DNA of 64,000 nucleotides, taken from NCBI GenBank assembly GCA_003597935.1, contig QZJT01000124.1:62001-126000 (forward strand). The letters are read 5' to 3'. The notes under the pieces are model-generated. The model had not been told where the DNA came from. It searched no databases and was given only the letters and a program-made list of their open reading frames with translations. This stretch comes from Phycisphaerales bacterium. Lineage in GTDB: Bacteria > Planctomycetota > Phycisphaerae > UBA1845. Positions within the stretch are counted from its first letter, which is position 1; each line of letters begins with the position of its first letter. The position numbers and the translations under genes are program-made. Shown one piece after another: positions 50,127-58,299 of this stretch.

Positions 50127-51188
50127 CTATCGCCGCTGGCCTTCCTGCTGCTCCCGCCGGCCGACGCCGTCACGCTGGCCCTGCGTGGGGATGCCGTCCA
50201 GGCGCGACTTGAGTTGCTCGAAAAGCTGGTCGATCGGGCCGTACAGGTCGGCGATGCGCGTTTCGAGTTCGCTGAGTTCTTCCGGCGTACCGTCGTGCCG
50301 GGCGATCCGGCGCTCCAGGTCCTCGATCTCCTGGCGGTGAGCGTCGCGATGGCCGATCGCCCGTTCGCGCAGCTCCTTCAGGATGGAATGGGCCGCGGCC
50401 GTCTGCGGATCGTCCAGCTTGTACGTGCGGATGAACCGCTCGACGTATTTCTGCCAGTTGTCCAGCTCGATCTCGATCTGATCGGGCGGACTGTCCGCGG
50501 CGGCGGGAGCGATGTTCCCCCCGTCGCCCGGCCGACCACCGCCGGCCGCATCGCCGGCCGCGCCCTCGGCCGTTTGCGCGGCATTCTGCTCGGCCCGCCG
50601 CCGGTCTCTTTCGCTACGAGGGGGATCCCAGAAGTCGCGCTCGTTGAACTCGCCCGACTGCCACAAGTCGAGCTTCTTGCGGGCCGTCTCCAGCGCCGCC
50701 GTCATGCCCATCATGTCGGTGTCGAACCTGGCACGCTGCCCCGGCTTGAGCAGGTCGCGCAGCTCCTGGCCGCCGGCGACCAGTTCCGCCCGGAACAGGT
50801 CGAACGCCGGGCCGGCTTTCTCCGCGAAGGCGCGCACCTCGTCGGCGGTCGGCGGCTTCATGTCCAGCCGCATTTCGATGAACTGGTTGACGATGGGCGC
50901 CATCCGCTCGCGATACTGGCGCGAGAACCGCGTCCAGCGGTCCGCCATCCCGTCGGCCCAGGCCGCCTGCTGCCGATCATCCAGGCCGTAACGCTGACGG
51001 ACCTCGTCCGCCCAGCGGCGCGTCATCAGTTCGATCATGCGCTCGGTAGGCCAGAATCCGCCGGGATCCGCGGCGGCGCCCTCCTGAAGCGCGTGAACAG
51101 GAGGTTCGGCCGGCTGGTCCTGAGCACCGGCTTGGGGGGCCGGCGCTGCCACCATTGCCAACCACGCCGTGCAAGCCCAAACTGCCAT
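50127..51188 (-). CDS. Exported helical protein, unknown function
   Basis: 353 residues from ATG 51188, chosen because GGAGG lies 6 nt before it and a signal peptide (VWACTAWLAMVAAPAPQAGA) begins there; the ORF track runs 236 codons further. The mature part is helical and charged (WADGMADRWTRFSRQYRERM, LVAGGQELRDLLKPGQRARF), with an Ala/Gly/Asp-rich linker near residue 230 and a second helical half with IARHDGTPEELSELETRIAD. The spacing and LKPGQRARFD recall Spy/CpxP-type periplasmic helical proteins, weakly. Co-transcribed with ribF. Divergent from the glycosyltransferase at 51279. Confidence 0.7.
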   Translation of the reverse strand: MAVWACTAWLAMVAAPAPQAGAQDQPAEPPVHALQEGAAADPGGFWPTERMIELMTRRWADEVRQRYGLDDRQQAAWADGMADRWTRFSRQYRERMAPIVNQFIEMRLDMKPPTADEVRAFAEKAGPAFDLFRAELVAGGQELRDLLKPGQRARFDTDMMGMTAALETARKKLDLWQSGEFNERDFWDPPRSERDRRRAEQNAAQTAEGAAGDAAGGGRPGDGGNIAPAAADSPPDQIEIELDNWQKYVERFIRTYKLDDPQTAAAHSILKELRERAIGHRDAHRQEIEDLERRIARHDGTPEELSELETRIADLYGPIDQLFEQLKSRLDGIPTQGQRDGVGRREQQEGQRR

Positions 51189-51278
51189 ACTCAGCCTCCA
51201 CGTCCGCAGGCGTCGCGGCCGGGCCGCGCCGCGCGTGACGCAGTGGACCCGTGACTGGAACGGTAAGCGATAGCACTC

Positions 51279-52058
51279 ATGGTGACGCAGCCCACGGTTT
51301 CCATCATCGTACCGACCTTCAATCGGCTCAACAAACTCCAGCGCTGCATCGACAGAATCCGACACAACGTCTCGACTGCGTGCCATACCCTTGTTGTGGA
51401 CGGCGGTTCCACCGATGGCACGCGGGAATGGCTGGCGCAGCAAGGCGACCTGCGCGTGATCCTGGAAGAGCGGCGCGAGGGGGCGGTGCGGGCGTTCAAC
51501 AAGGGGTTTCGCGCCGCCGAGGGCACGTACGTGACGTGGCTCAACGACGACGCCTATCCGCTGCCGGGCAGCGTCGAGGCGGCGGTGCGGTTCATCGAGC
51601 GTCCTGACCTGGCCGACGTGGGCATGGTCGCCTTCTACCACAATTGGCACAGCGTGCGGAACGTGCTGGACCGCGTCGAACGCGACGGCGAATCGTACGA
51701 GATCTGCCACGTGCGCGGCTACCCATACGCCAACTTCGGCCTGCTGCGGCGCACGCTGCTGGAGCGCGTCGGTTTCGCGGACGAACGGTACTACTTCTTC
51801 GCCTTCGACCCGGACCTGTCGCTGAAGATCCAGTTCGGGGAGGGGCTGAAGGTGATCGGCTGCCGCGACGCTCTGATCCACCACGACGAGCTGCACGACG
51901 AACGCAAGAAGGCCGACCTCGACCGCGGAGCGGAGGACAACGCCAAGCTCTTCGCCAAGTGGGACCTGCCGCCCAGAGACGGCTACCCGGATCCGCGACC
52001 GGCGTATCGCGCGATGCTGACAGCGCGCGGGATATTGCCATCCGAACCGCGCCCGTGA
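51279..52058 (+). CDS. Family 2 glycosyltransferase
   Basis: 259 residues. GT-A fold motifs: VSIIVPTFNRLNKLQRCIDR, VVDGGSTDGTREWLA (nucleotide-sugar site), FNKGFRAAEGTYVTWLNDDA (the NDD acidic pair in the DxD position) and a C-terminal FAFDPDLSLKIQFGEGLKVI region. It probably transfers a sugar to a lipid, protein or polysaccharide acceptor; it has no membrane helix. It is about 5 kb from the export cluster, so a link is only possible. The last residues (PSEPRP and stop) are encoded by the end of a family D repeat element. Confidence 0.9.
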   Translation: MVTQPTVSIIVPTFNRLNKLQRCIDRIRHNVSTACHTLVVDGGSTDGTREWLAQQGDLRVILEERREGAVRAFNKGFRAAEGTYVTWLNDDAYPLPGSVEAAVRFIERPDLADVGMVAFYHNWHSVRNVLDRVERDGESYEICHVRGYPYANFGLLRRTLLERVGFADERYYFFAFDPDLSLKIQFGEGLKVIGCRDALIHHDELHDERKKADLDRGAEDNAKLFAKWDLPPRDGYPDPRPAYRAMLTARGILPSEPRP

Positions 52059-52148
52059 CGAAGCGGCCTCTGCACGGCGGCGGCATTGTGCAGCACCCGG
52101 ATCGTCCCGCGACGCATCAGCCGCTCCCTACGGTCGCGGTTCGGATGG
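52038..52148. repeat. MITE-like element, family D, copy 2
   Basis: 111 bp with inverted termini CCATCCGAACCGCG and CGCGGTTCGGATGG (14 bp perfect). The interior matches copy 1 at 48951. The left end lies within the coding sequence of the glycosyltransferase and supplies its stop codon. Confidence 0.8.
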
Positions 52149-52238
52149 CCCGGCGCCGCGCGCACGATTGCCTCTTGGGTGCGTCCAGCCGGACCCCGAC
52201 GGTAAGGGAGGGGCCGCACGCGTCAGGGGCGGTGTGAA

Positions 52239-52544
52239 TCAGACCATCGCCGCCTCATCATGGATGATCGGCTCGCCCAGTTCGTGCAGCGGCAGCAGGT
52301 CCATCGCCCGGCCGCCGTTGAAATCGAGCACGCGCAGGTCGTCGCTCTCGTGCAGGTCTTCCGTGACGATGTCGAAGTGGATGCCGTAACGCTCCTTCAG
52401 CGTCGCGACCGGCACCGGATAGGCGATGAACTTGCCGATGCCCTTCTGGTGCAGTCGCTCGACGATGTCCGGGTCCTCGAGTCCCTCATGGCTGGTGAGC
52501 ACGACGATCGGGCTGCTCCCCGAAAAAATGACGGCGCCTTTCAT
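52239..52544 (-). CDS. Small conserved-looking hypothetical protein
   Basis: 101 residues, soluble, not recognised. MKGAVIFSGSSPIVVLTSHE, KGIGKFIAYPVPVATLKERY, FDIVTEDLHESDDLRVLDFN and GGRAMDLLPLHELGEPIIHD read as a real alpha/beta protein. It lies upstream of nothing on its own strand for 180 nt, and the PP2C gene (52617) is 72 nt upstream in transcription direction, so the two may be co-transcribed. A regulator or cofactor partner of that phosphatase is possible but unsupported. Confidence 0.62.
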   Translation of the reverse strand: MKGAVIFSGSSPIVVLTSHEGLEDPDIVERLHQKGIGKFIAYPVPVATLKERYGIHFDIVTEDLHESDDLRVLDFNGGRAMDLLPLHELGEPIIHDEAAMV

Positions 52545-52616
52545 GGCTGCTCTCCCGGGACGGGCGCCCCGTGGACGGTCCGCCGCGGGCCGTCCAGGGA
52601 CGATCCCCCACCGGGA

Positions 52617-53816
52617 TTATAGCCCGCCGTTCCGCGCTGCGGCGGCGCCGGCGATCTCCAGGCACACGACGGTGATGTCGTCCCTGGGTTCCAGCGAGCC
52701 GGTCTGATCGTCGATCTCGTCCTCCAGCCGCTCGACCATCTCCGGCAGCGGCAGGCGGCCCATGCGGGCGAACAGGTCCAGGTGACACGCGTTCGGACCG
52801 GCCGCGCCCGGCTCGGTCGGAAACGCCAGCTCGATGCCGTCGGTGTAGAGCACCACCTTGTCGCCGGGCGCGAGCTGCACCGCGTCGGACGGGAACGTCT
52901 CGCCCGCGAACAGGCCCATCAGGCCGCCGAGGGCCTGAAGTTCCCGTACCGCCCCGCCGGCCCGGATGAGCACCGGGTAGGGATGCCCCCCCCGGGCGAA
53001 GCGCAGCGTCAGCGTCCGCGTGTCCAGCAGGCAGTAGCAGGCCGTGACGAACTGGCAGTTGGGCAGCATCTGGTCCGCCAGCCCCACGTTGAGCGCACGC
53101 AGGACCTCGGAGGGGTCCAGCACTTCGTAGGACTGGCCGGTGACGCGCTTGGGCGAGACGGCCTGCTTGATGAACATGGTCAGCAGGCTGGCGGCCACGC
53201 CGTGGCCCACCGCGTCCGCGATGAAGAACCCGACGTGGTGCTCGTCGATGCGAAAGTAGTCGTAGATGTCCCCGCTGACCCACATGGCGGGGCGGAAGAT
53301 GGTGGTGAACTTCACTCCGGGGATCGGCTCGGCGCCGCGGGGCAGGAAGTCGCGCTGCAAACGGCCCGCCAGCCGCATCTCCTGGTCCAGTTCGTTGAAG
53401 TGATCGTTGAGGCGCTTGCCCAGCCGCTGCATGTTCTCCAGTTCGGACTCCATCCGGCGCACCCACACGTGGTAGCGCATCACCGTGGACAGGCGGTTGA
53501 CGAGGTCCGATTCGGTAGCGCCGGTGCCCGTGACGTCCACCAGGGTGCGGGCGTCGGGGCCGATTGAGAAGCGTTCGTCGGTCACCACCGCGGGCAGGCC
53601 GCGCCGGTTGATCGCCTGGGCCAGGGCCTGGAATGCCTCGTATTGGGCGTCGGCGGGCCGGCCGCGGACGATGACGGCATCCGTGTCACCGACCTGCACG
53701 GCTTGGCGGGCCATGGACCAGTCCTGGGCTTCGATGACCTGCCATCCCCCCTCCTGCAAGCGCCGGGTGAGCGGCTGCAGCGACGTGCCGTCGGAATTCA
53801 CCACGAGTACGCGCAT
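52617..53816 (-). CDS. PP2C/SpoIIE-type serine phosphatase with receiver-like N-terminal domain
   Basis: 399 residues from ATG 53816. The ORF track runs 78 codons upstream through a repeat array, but the family start MRVLVVNSDGTSLQPLTRRL and the edge of the array fix the ATG. Domains: receiver-like fold (about 1-115) without an obvious full acidic pocket, coiled linker (WVRRMESELENMQRLGKRLN), then SpoIIE domain with LAGRLQRDFLPRGAEPIPGV, VSGDIYDYFRID, FFIADAVGHGVAASLLTMFI, LRFARGGHPYPVLI and VVLYTDGIELAFP. The metal-binding Asp residues are present. Typically it dephosphorylates a STAS anti-sigma antagonist. Confidence 0.92.
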   Translation of the reverse strand: MRVLVVNSDGTSLQPLTRRLQEGGWQVIEAQDWSMARQAVQVGDTDAVIVRGRPADAQYEAFQALAQAINRRGLPAVVTDERFSIGPDARTLVDVTGTGATESDLVNRLSTVMRYHVWVRRMESELENMQRLGKRLNDHFNELDQEMRLAGRLQRDFLPRGAEPIPGVKFTTIFRPAMWVSGDIYDYFRIDEHHVGFFIADAVGHGVAASLLTMFIKQAVSPKRVTGQSYEVLDPSEVLRALNVGLADQMLPNCQFVTACYCLLDTRTLTLRFARGGHPYPVLIRAGGAVRELQALGGLMGLFAGETFPSDAVQLAPGDKVVLYTDGIELAFPTEPGAAGPNACHLDLFARMGRLPLPEMVERLEDEIDDQTGSLEPRDDITVVCLEIAGAAAARNGGL

Positions 53817-53820
53817 AGCT

Positions 53821-54066
53821 GGTGTGGCACCGGCTTCCAGCCGGTGTCCGAGTGTGGCACCGGTGTTCAACCGGTGTCCATGTGTGGCACCGGTGTTCAA
53901 CCGGTGTCCATGTGTGGCACCGGCTTCCAGCCGGTGTCTGAGTGTGGCACCGGTTTTCAACCGGTGTCCATGTGTGGCACCGGCTTCCAGCCGGTGTCTG
54001 AGTGTGGCACCGGTTTTCAACCGGTGTCCATGTGTGGCACCACTTTCCAACCGGTGTCCGTGTGGC
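53821..54066. repeat. Tandem array of eight 30-bp palindromic units (family B core)
   Basis: Eight units of GTGTGGCACCGG - TTCCAGC or TTCAACC - CGGTGTCCAT follow head to tail without spacers, plus a partial ninth. Each has a palindromic core (ACCGGCTTCCAGCCGGT). The 30-bp length keeps frames open on both strands, which creates the spurious N-terminal extensions in the ORF track. It lies directly before the ATG of the PP2C gene. Confidence 0.92.
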
Positions 54067-54120
54067 GCCCGGGCGCACCCCGCCCCTGCACGGACGTCGA
54101 CCGTCCGAGAAATCGGCGTG

Positions 54121-54621
54121 TTACTCCTCCGTCTTTAGCACGGAAGGCGGGATTTCGACGTGATCGCCCGTCTTGATGCCCAGTTCGGCAAACAGGTTGG
54201 CCCGGACTTCGAGGGCGAATCGGGCGGGCCGCTCGGAAGGGTAGCTGCCCAGGTCCAGCGGCTTCATCGTGTGCTGCTTGACGATGATCCCGTCGGCGTC
54301 GATGAACGCGATGTCCAGCGCCGTAATCGTGTTCTTCATCCAGAACGACAGCAGCCTCTCGGTCTCGAAGACGAAGATCATGCCCCGATGCGCGCCGTCC
54401 GACAGATCGGCCAGTTGCTCCGCCGGGACGAACATCAGCCCCTTCTCGCGGGTCGCGTCGTCGGCGGCCACCCAGACCTCGAAGGCGTGCTCGCCGATGG
54501 TGATGCGCGCGGTGGTCATGTCGTCCAGGGGGTTGCTCTTCGATGGAGAGCACGAGCCGCCGGCCGTCAGCCCCAACGCCGCCGCCGTCAGGCAGGTCCG
54601 CCACGTCCGCCGCGCGCTCAT
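54121..54621 (-). CDS. DUF192 family exported protein
   Basis: 166 residues from ATG 54621, which overlaps the upstream gene by 4 nt. An N-terminal signal (CLTAAALGLTAGGSCSPSKS) with a cysteine suggests a lipoprotein. The DUF192 pattern is clear: EVWVAADDATREKGLMFVPA, GMIFVFETERLLSFWMKNTI, ALDIAFIDADGIIVKQHTMK, VRANLFAELGIKTGDHVEIP. The family is widespread, its biochemical role unknown; many members are periplasmic or secreted. Last gene of a five-gene minus-strand operon. Confidence 0.9.
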   Translation of the reverse strand: MSARRTWRTCLTAAALGLTAGGSCSPSKSNPLDDMTTARITIGEHAFEVWVAADDATREKGLMFVPAEQLADLSDGAHRGMIFVFETERLLSFWMKNTITALDIAFIDADGIIVKQHTMKPLDLGSYPSERPARFALEVRANLFAELGIKTGDHVEIPPSVLKTEE

Positions 54622-54980
54622 CGGGGTTCGTCTCCGCCGCGGCCATCGGCGCCGGCCCAGCGCTGCCGCGCCTCGCGCCGGCGGCGCGCCAGGATCGAAC
54701 AGGTGAAGCAGGCGTCCCGGATCGCCAGCACGCACAGCCAGAACACCAGAAAGAGGATGATGCTCCAGTAGATCAGGCCGATGCGGGGCGTCTGGAACTC
54801 GTCCATCAGGGCGACGCCGGCGACGAACATCACGGTCGTCACCACGCAGATGGCCGCCCCCAGCCGGCGCCACGGGCGCGGCCCGCCCATCTGGCTGCTC
54901 AACGGCGCCGGCCTGAAAAGATACAGCCAGCCGACGGCGGCGCCGATGGCGATGATCAGGATGAGGAGCAGGATTCTCAA
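54618..54980 (-). CDS. Small membrane protein with three hydrophobic helices
   Basis: 120 residues: MRILLLILIIAIGAAVGWLY, LGAAICVVTTVMFVAGVALM and IGLIYWSIILFLVFWLCVLA form three likely membrane helices, followed by a basic tail with CFTCSILARRRREARQRW. Overlaps the DUF192 gene by ATGA and starts 4 nt after the stop of the gene at 54985. Function unknown; the CFTC pair could be redox or metal active, but that is speculation. Confidence 0.75.
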   Translation of the reverse strand: MRILLLILIIAIGAAVGWLYLFRPAPLSSQMGGPRPWRRLGAAICVVTTVMFVAGVALMDEFQTPRIGLIYWSIILFLVFWLCVLAIRDACFTCSILARRRREARQRWAGADGRGGDEPR

Positions 54981-54984
54981 GTCG

Positions 54985-55347
54985 CTACGGGCGCGGCCGG
55001 CCGCGCTGCGGCGGCGGCGTTCCGCGCGGCGGAGTCGGCTGCTGCGGCGCCTTCGCGGCCTCGCGGAGTTTCTTCAGATCGACGGCGTCGGTCATCTTCA
55101 GCTCGCGCCGGTTCACATCGCACGTGTAGGCGATCATCTTCTCCTCGACGGTGTCGATGACGTACAGCAGGTCGTCGGGGGAAGACCGCTGCACCTTGCC
55201 GATGGACATCACGTAGTCGCCGCCGGAGGTGGTCATTCCGGCCGCAAACGCCGGCGCCGGTCGCGTCTGCACGATCACCAGGCCGACCAGCAGAATCAAC
55301 GCCGTCACGCTCAGCACGCCAATGGTCAGGTCTTTGTTCGGATTCAT
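54985..55347 (-). CDS. Exported or membrane-anchored small protein, paralogue of 55415
   Basis: 120 residues from ATG 55347 (GAGGGAA upstream). One N-terminal membrane helix (TIGVLSVTALILLVGLVIVQ), then SGGDYVMSIGKVQRS, DDLLYVIDTVEEKMIAYTCD and RRELKMTDAVDLKKL, ending in a Pro/Arg-rich tail. The LLYVIDT--E-M-AY core is shared with the neighbour (ILYVLDLSTRRLHAF), so these are tandem paralogues. The core resembles a single propeller blade. Function unknown. Confidence 0.75.
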   Translation of the reverse strand: MNPNKDLTIGVLSVTALILLVGLVIVQTRPAPAFAAGMTTSGGDYVMSIGKVQRSSPDDLLYVIDTVEEKMIAYTCDVNRRELKMTDAVDLKKLREAAKAPQQPTPPRGTPPPQRGRPRP

Positions 55348-55414
55348 GGAAGTTCCCTCAGCGAATGGGGACTGCGACAATCTTCGGTTCCCGGCCCGCG
55401 CCGGAAACCTCCGG

Positions 55415-55699
55415 TCAGCGGCGGAAGTCCGCCTCCAGGTCCCGTTCGTCGAGATGCTCCAGCCGCTTGGTCTGGATGTTGGTCGGGGCGAAAGCATGGA
55501 GCCGCCGCGTGCTGAGGTCCAGCACGTAGAGGATCTCATACTGCTGACCATCGATGGCCGCGGTGGCGGCCAGGTAGTTACCGACCGAGCCGCCGCTCTG
55601 GGCCCGCGCCGCCGGCAGCACGTCGCCGGACAGCAGCAGCGCCCCCGCCAGCAGCAGGTTCAGACCGACCAGAAACGCGATCAGAGTCTGCTTGGACAC
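55415..55699 (-). CDS. Small exported protein, paralogue of 54985
   Basis: 94 residues from a GTG at 55699, chosen because GGAGG lies 8 nt upstream; the ORF-track start is far upstream. N-terminal helix KQTLIAFLVGLNLLLAGALL acts as signal or anchor, then SGGSVGNYLAATAAIDGQQY, EILYVLDLSTRRLHAFAPTN and RLEHLDERDLEADFRR. It shares the SGG--Y and LYV-D-----AF/AY pattern with the protein at 54985. Part of the five-gene operon ending with DUF192. Function unknown. Confidence 0.75.
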   Translation of the reverse strand: MSKQTLIAFLVGLNLLLAGALLLSGDVLPAARAQSGGSVGNYLAATAAIDGQQYEILYVLDLSTRRLHAFAPTNIQTKRLEHLDERDLEADFRR

Positions 55700-55728
55700 G
55701 TCGAACACCTCCGTCCTGCCGTCTCGCG

Positions 55729-55944
55729 TCAGTCCTGGTGCGTGCGCTTCGGATTCATGAAGACGACCGCGCCGAACAGCACCGCGATGAGCAATACGAT
55801 GACCCACTGAAACACGCCGTTGGCCTCCCCCGGCAGCCGGCCGGGCATCTGGGCCAGGACCGGCTCGGTCCACGACAGGATGGCCGCGGCCGCAAGGCCG
55901 GGTGCCAGGCGGCGCAGACCGTCAAAGATCAATGAATAAGTCAC
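55729..55944 (-). CDS. Small two-helix membrane protein, first gene of the DUF192 operon
   Basis: 71 residues from a GTG at 55944; GGAGG is about 9 nt upstream, so this start is preferred over the ORF-track ATG. Two hydrophobic segments (LAPGLAAAAILSWTEPVLA, probably a signal or helix, and VFQWVIVLLIAVLFGAVVFM) end in NPKRTHQD. It opens the minus-strand operon that runs to 54121. Function unknown. The 575 nt upstream (55945-56519) contain family C palindromes and no gene. Confidence 0.68.
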   Translation of the reverse strand: MTYSLIFDGLRRLAPGLAAAAILSWTEPVLAQMPGRLPGEANGVFQWVIVLLIAVLFGAVVFMNPKRTHQD

Positions 55945-56204
55945 GTGAAGCAACCTCCAGGTCCGCCGCCCGCGGCCGGGACTCGGCATGACGCAGCGAC
56001 GGTCAGTCTCAGCCCGAGCAGTCACCCGCACGAAAGTCCATCGGCCCCGCCTGACCGCCTGATAAGGCGCTAGCGCGAGCGCGGCGCCCCCAGGCGCCTG
56101 CCGTTGCGGATTATAGCCCCATCAGCCCGGCAGTAAAGCAGCGGTGCGGCGCCGACGTTCAGCGGGTCTGCGCGTGTGTCAGCCGCGTCCAGCCGGCGGA
56201 CTCC

Positions 56205-56490
56205 TGCCTCGAAAGGCGGGGTTCTGGGAGGGACGGGTATCCGCCGCCGGAGCTTCGGCATTCATGGCGGGAGGTTCGGCGGCGTGCGATCGGACGACTC
56301 CGCCGGGGGTGCGGTGCTGCGAACAACTCCCGCCTTGAAAGGCGGGGCTCTGAGCGGAAGTGTACACTCGTCCTCAGAGCCCCGGCATTCATGCGCATTC
56401 ATGCCGGGCGGTCGGCCTGCGCGTGATCGCACGTTCGGATCGGAACGCCATCCTGCGACCCCCGCCCGCCCTGAAAGGCGGGGCTCTGGG
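56205..56490. repeat. Cluster of family C palindromes
   Basis: At least four units: GCCTCGAAAGGCGGGGTTCT (56208), CCCGCCTTGAAAGGCGGGGC (about 56328), CAGAGCCCCGGCATTCATGC with TTCATGCCGGGCGG (56380-56412), and CCGCCCTGAAAGGCGGGGC (about 56465), each next to CTCTG/CAGAG. They lie in the gap between the DUF192 operon and the thioesterase gene, in both orientations. Confidence 0.75.
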
Positions 56491-56519
56491 GGGTCGGTGC
56501 AGCGCACGTGCCGCGATGG

Positions 56520-57002
56520 TCACGTCGTGGGCGCCGAGGTTTTGAACGTATCGGGCATCTCCACTGCGACGACCTCGCCACGGGCGCACACCTGACCCGC
56601 TGCACTCAGCGTGACCGCGACGATGACCTTGCGGCCCTTGAGTTCCTGCACGTGGCCGCGCAGCTCAAGGACCGGCCCCAGCGGCGTGGGGCGCAGATAG
56701 TCCACCTTCAATGATGCGGTGACGTAGCGGAACGGCGGCTGCGTTCCCGGCGCCCGGCCGGCGGCGCGATACGCCACGGCCGCGGCCGTGCCGGTGCCAT
56801 GGCAGTCGATCAGCGACGCGATCAGCCCGCCGTAGACGAACCCCGGAACGGCGGTGTGATACGGCTTCGGTTGGAACTCGGCGACGGTCTGTTCGCCGTC
56901 CCAGCGGGTCTTGAGCTGATGCCCGTGGGGATTGAGCCGGCCGCAGCCAAAGCAGTGGCTCAGGTCTTCGGGGTAGTGGTCCTGAATCGCCTCGTCAGAC
57001 AT
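56520..57002 (-). CDS. Hotdog-fold thioesterase, PaaI-like
   Basis: 160 residues. N-terminal CFGCGRLNPHGHQLKTRWDG is the motif of the CFGC-type PaaI/YbgC-like hotdog subgroup; FVYGGLIASLIDCHGTGTAA holds the catalytic-helix region with Asp, and TASLKVDYLRPTPLGPVLEL the central strand. It hydrolyses an acyl-CoA or similar thioester in the cytoplasm; the substrate cannot be told. Normal length. Transcribed alone. Confidence 0.88.
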   Translation of the reverse strand: MSDEAIQDHYPEDLSHCFGCGRLNPHGHQLKTRWDGEQTVAEFQPKPYHTAVPGFVYGGLIASLIDCHGTGTAAAVAYRAAGRAPGTQPPFRYVTASLKVDYLRPTPLGPVLELRGHVQELKGRKVIVAVTLSAAGQVCARGEVVAVEMPDTFKTSAPTT

Positions 57003-57163
57003 GTCGCGCGTCCGTCGTCAGATGCTCTCGTCGCGAACGCTCCCCGGCGGGAATGTCGCGTTCGGAGAGACCGAGGGATCCATGATACGCATCGCAGCGG
57101 GGTGTTGTCACACGGCACGCAACCCCGGTATTCGGCCCCGCCGGAAGTTTTTTCTGAATTTCT

Positions 57164-57193
57164 TGGTTTTTTGCCTGCACGATCGGATATCAT
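57164..57193 (+). promoter_or_regulatory. Possible promoter upstream of cassette B
   Basis: An AT-richer patch in otherwise GC-rich DNA with TTGGTT, 18 bp and TATCAT. If used, the leader to the first cassette B gene would be about 530 nt. The rest of the 57003-57733 gap shows no gene; GGGAATCGAACC near 57646 looks like a tRNA T-arm but does not fold as one. Confidence 0.3.
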
Positions 57194-57733
57194 GTGTTAG
57201 ACTCATGTTATCGGGCATGTCGTCAGCAATGGGTGGCGAGAGCCCGAAGGCAAGGTTTGCGGGCACGCATTCCACGCCTGCCCGCAAAACGGCGGTCCAT
57301 CCGCCATCCGCCATCCGCGCGCGTGAGCGGTTGGGAATGCGATGACGTAATTTGATCGGGCATCCGGCCGCATAGGCGGGGCTCGGTCAGCAGTGTCGGT
57401 GTGCGCCCTCGAGAGTCGGCGCCACCGATTGGTGGTTGAAGTGCGCTAAGTGGACCGAGTGCGTCGGAGTCCGCGTGCCGCGAGCGCTTAGAGTGCGCCC
57501 GCCGCGAGACGTGCGGCGGGGCGCCATCCGAGAGACGTCCGGGCGCGCGCCTTGGGGACTGCGACGGTCGAGGAGCGGTCTTCTCGCGCAAAGCACGCTC
57601 CTGCGGGCATGAAGCCCTGGACGGAGGCGGCACGGACGCCGAATCCGGGAATCGAACCTCCGCGCGTTTTTCCTGGACGTTTTTGTGGACGTCCACCGCC
57701 GCGGATTCGTGTTCAGCGTCTGGAGGTAGTAGA

Positions 57734-58162
57734 ATGGCTGTGTTGAGGAAGATGTTGCTGGAGGGGCCCCCGGCGTTGCGGGTCCTGGTCGCCGCGCTGG
57801 TTGTGCTGGTGCCGGCCGCTTCTGTCCTGGCGGCGGGCACGTTCATCTGGGACCAGCCCCCCGGGAATGGGGTCTGGAGCAACGAGGACAACTGGACGGC
57901 GCCTGCCACGTGTACGGCGGACTGTTATCCGCACACGACGGACGACGACGCCATCATCGACGACGAGCGACAACCGACCCTGACGTTGGACGACGATTAC
58001 ACCATCGACGATCTGACGGTCTCGTCGGGCCTGATCATCGCCATCGCGGGACAGGGCTACCAACTCTCCTGCGACTCCATCGTGATCGACAGTGGCTCTG
58101 AGCTGTCCGTCTGGGATCAGGTGAAGGTGGTCGCGCGGAAGACGGGTGACCCGGAACCGTGA
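57734..58162 (+). CDS. Small exported protein, cassette B gene 1
   Basis: 142 residues from ATG 57734 with GGAGG 7 nt upstream. Signal peptide LRVLVAALVVLVPAASVLAA, then FIWDQPPGNGVWSNEDNWTA, a Cys pair (CTADC), the acidic turn YPHTTDDDAIIDDE and strand repeats (LDDDYTIDDLTVSSGLIIAI, LSCDSIVIDSGSELSVWDQV). The W---G-W---NW opening followed by DDD-hI is the usual entrance of secreted beta-helix domains. Counterpart of the gene at 12426. Followed after 137 nt by cassette B gene 2. Confidence 0.77.
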   Translation: MAVLRKMLLEGPPALRVLVAALVVLVPAASVLAAGTFIWDQPPGNGVWSNEDNWTAPATCTADCYPHTTDDDAIIDDERQPTLTLDDDYTIDDLTVSSGLIIAIAGQGYQLSCDSIVIDSGSELSVWDQVKVVARKTGDPEP

Positions 58163-58299
58163 CCCGAGGCGGGTCGACGCGCCGGCGGCGAAAGCGCCGC
58201 CTTCGCCGCCGGTGCGGCCGAGCATTTTGAGCATTTGAAAGGCGAATTGGAATCGGGACGAGGTCGTCCAGGTCTGCGTCCCGTGAAGAGTCGAGGTCG

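Noticed and set aside
53821-54066. CRISPR-like array
   Set aside because: Units are contiguous 30-bp repeats with no unique spacers and no cas genes nearby; the variation lies inside the palindrome. It is a tandem palindrome array.
57640-57680. Possible tRNA T-arm (GGGAATCGAACC) on the minus strand
   Set aside because: The T stem does not pair (GGAGG against CCCGG), and no acceptor, D or anticodon arm can be drawn around it.
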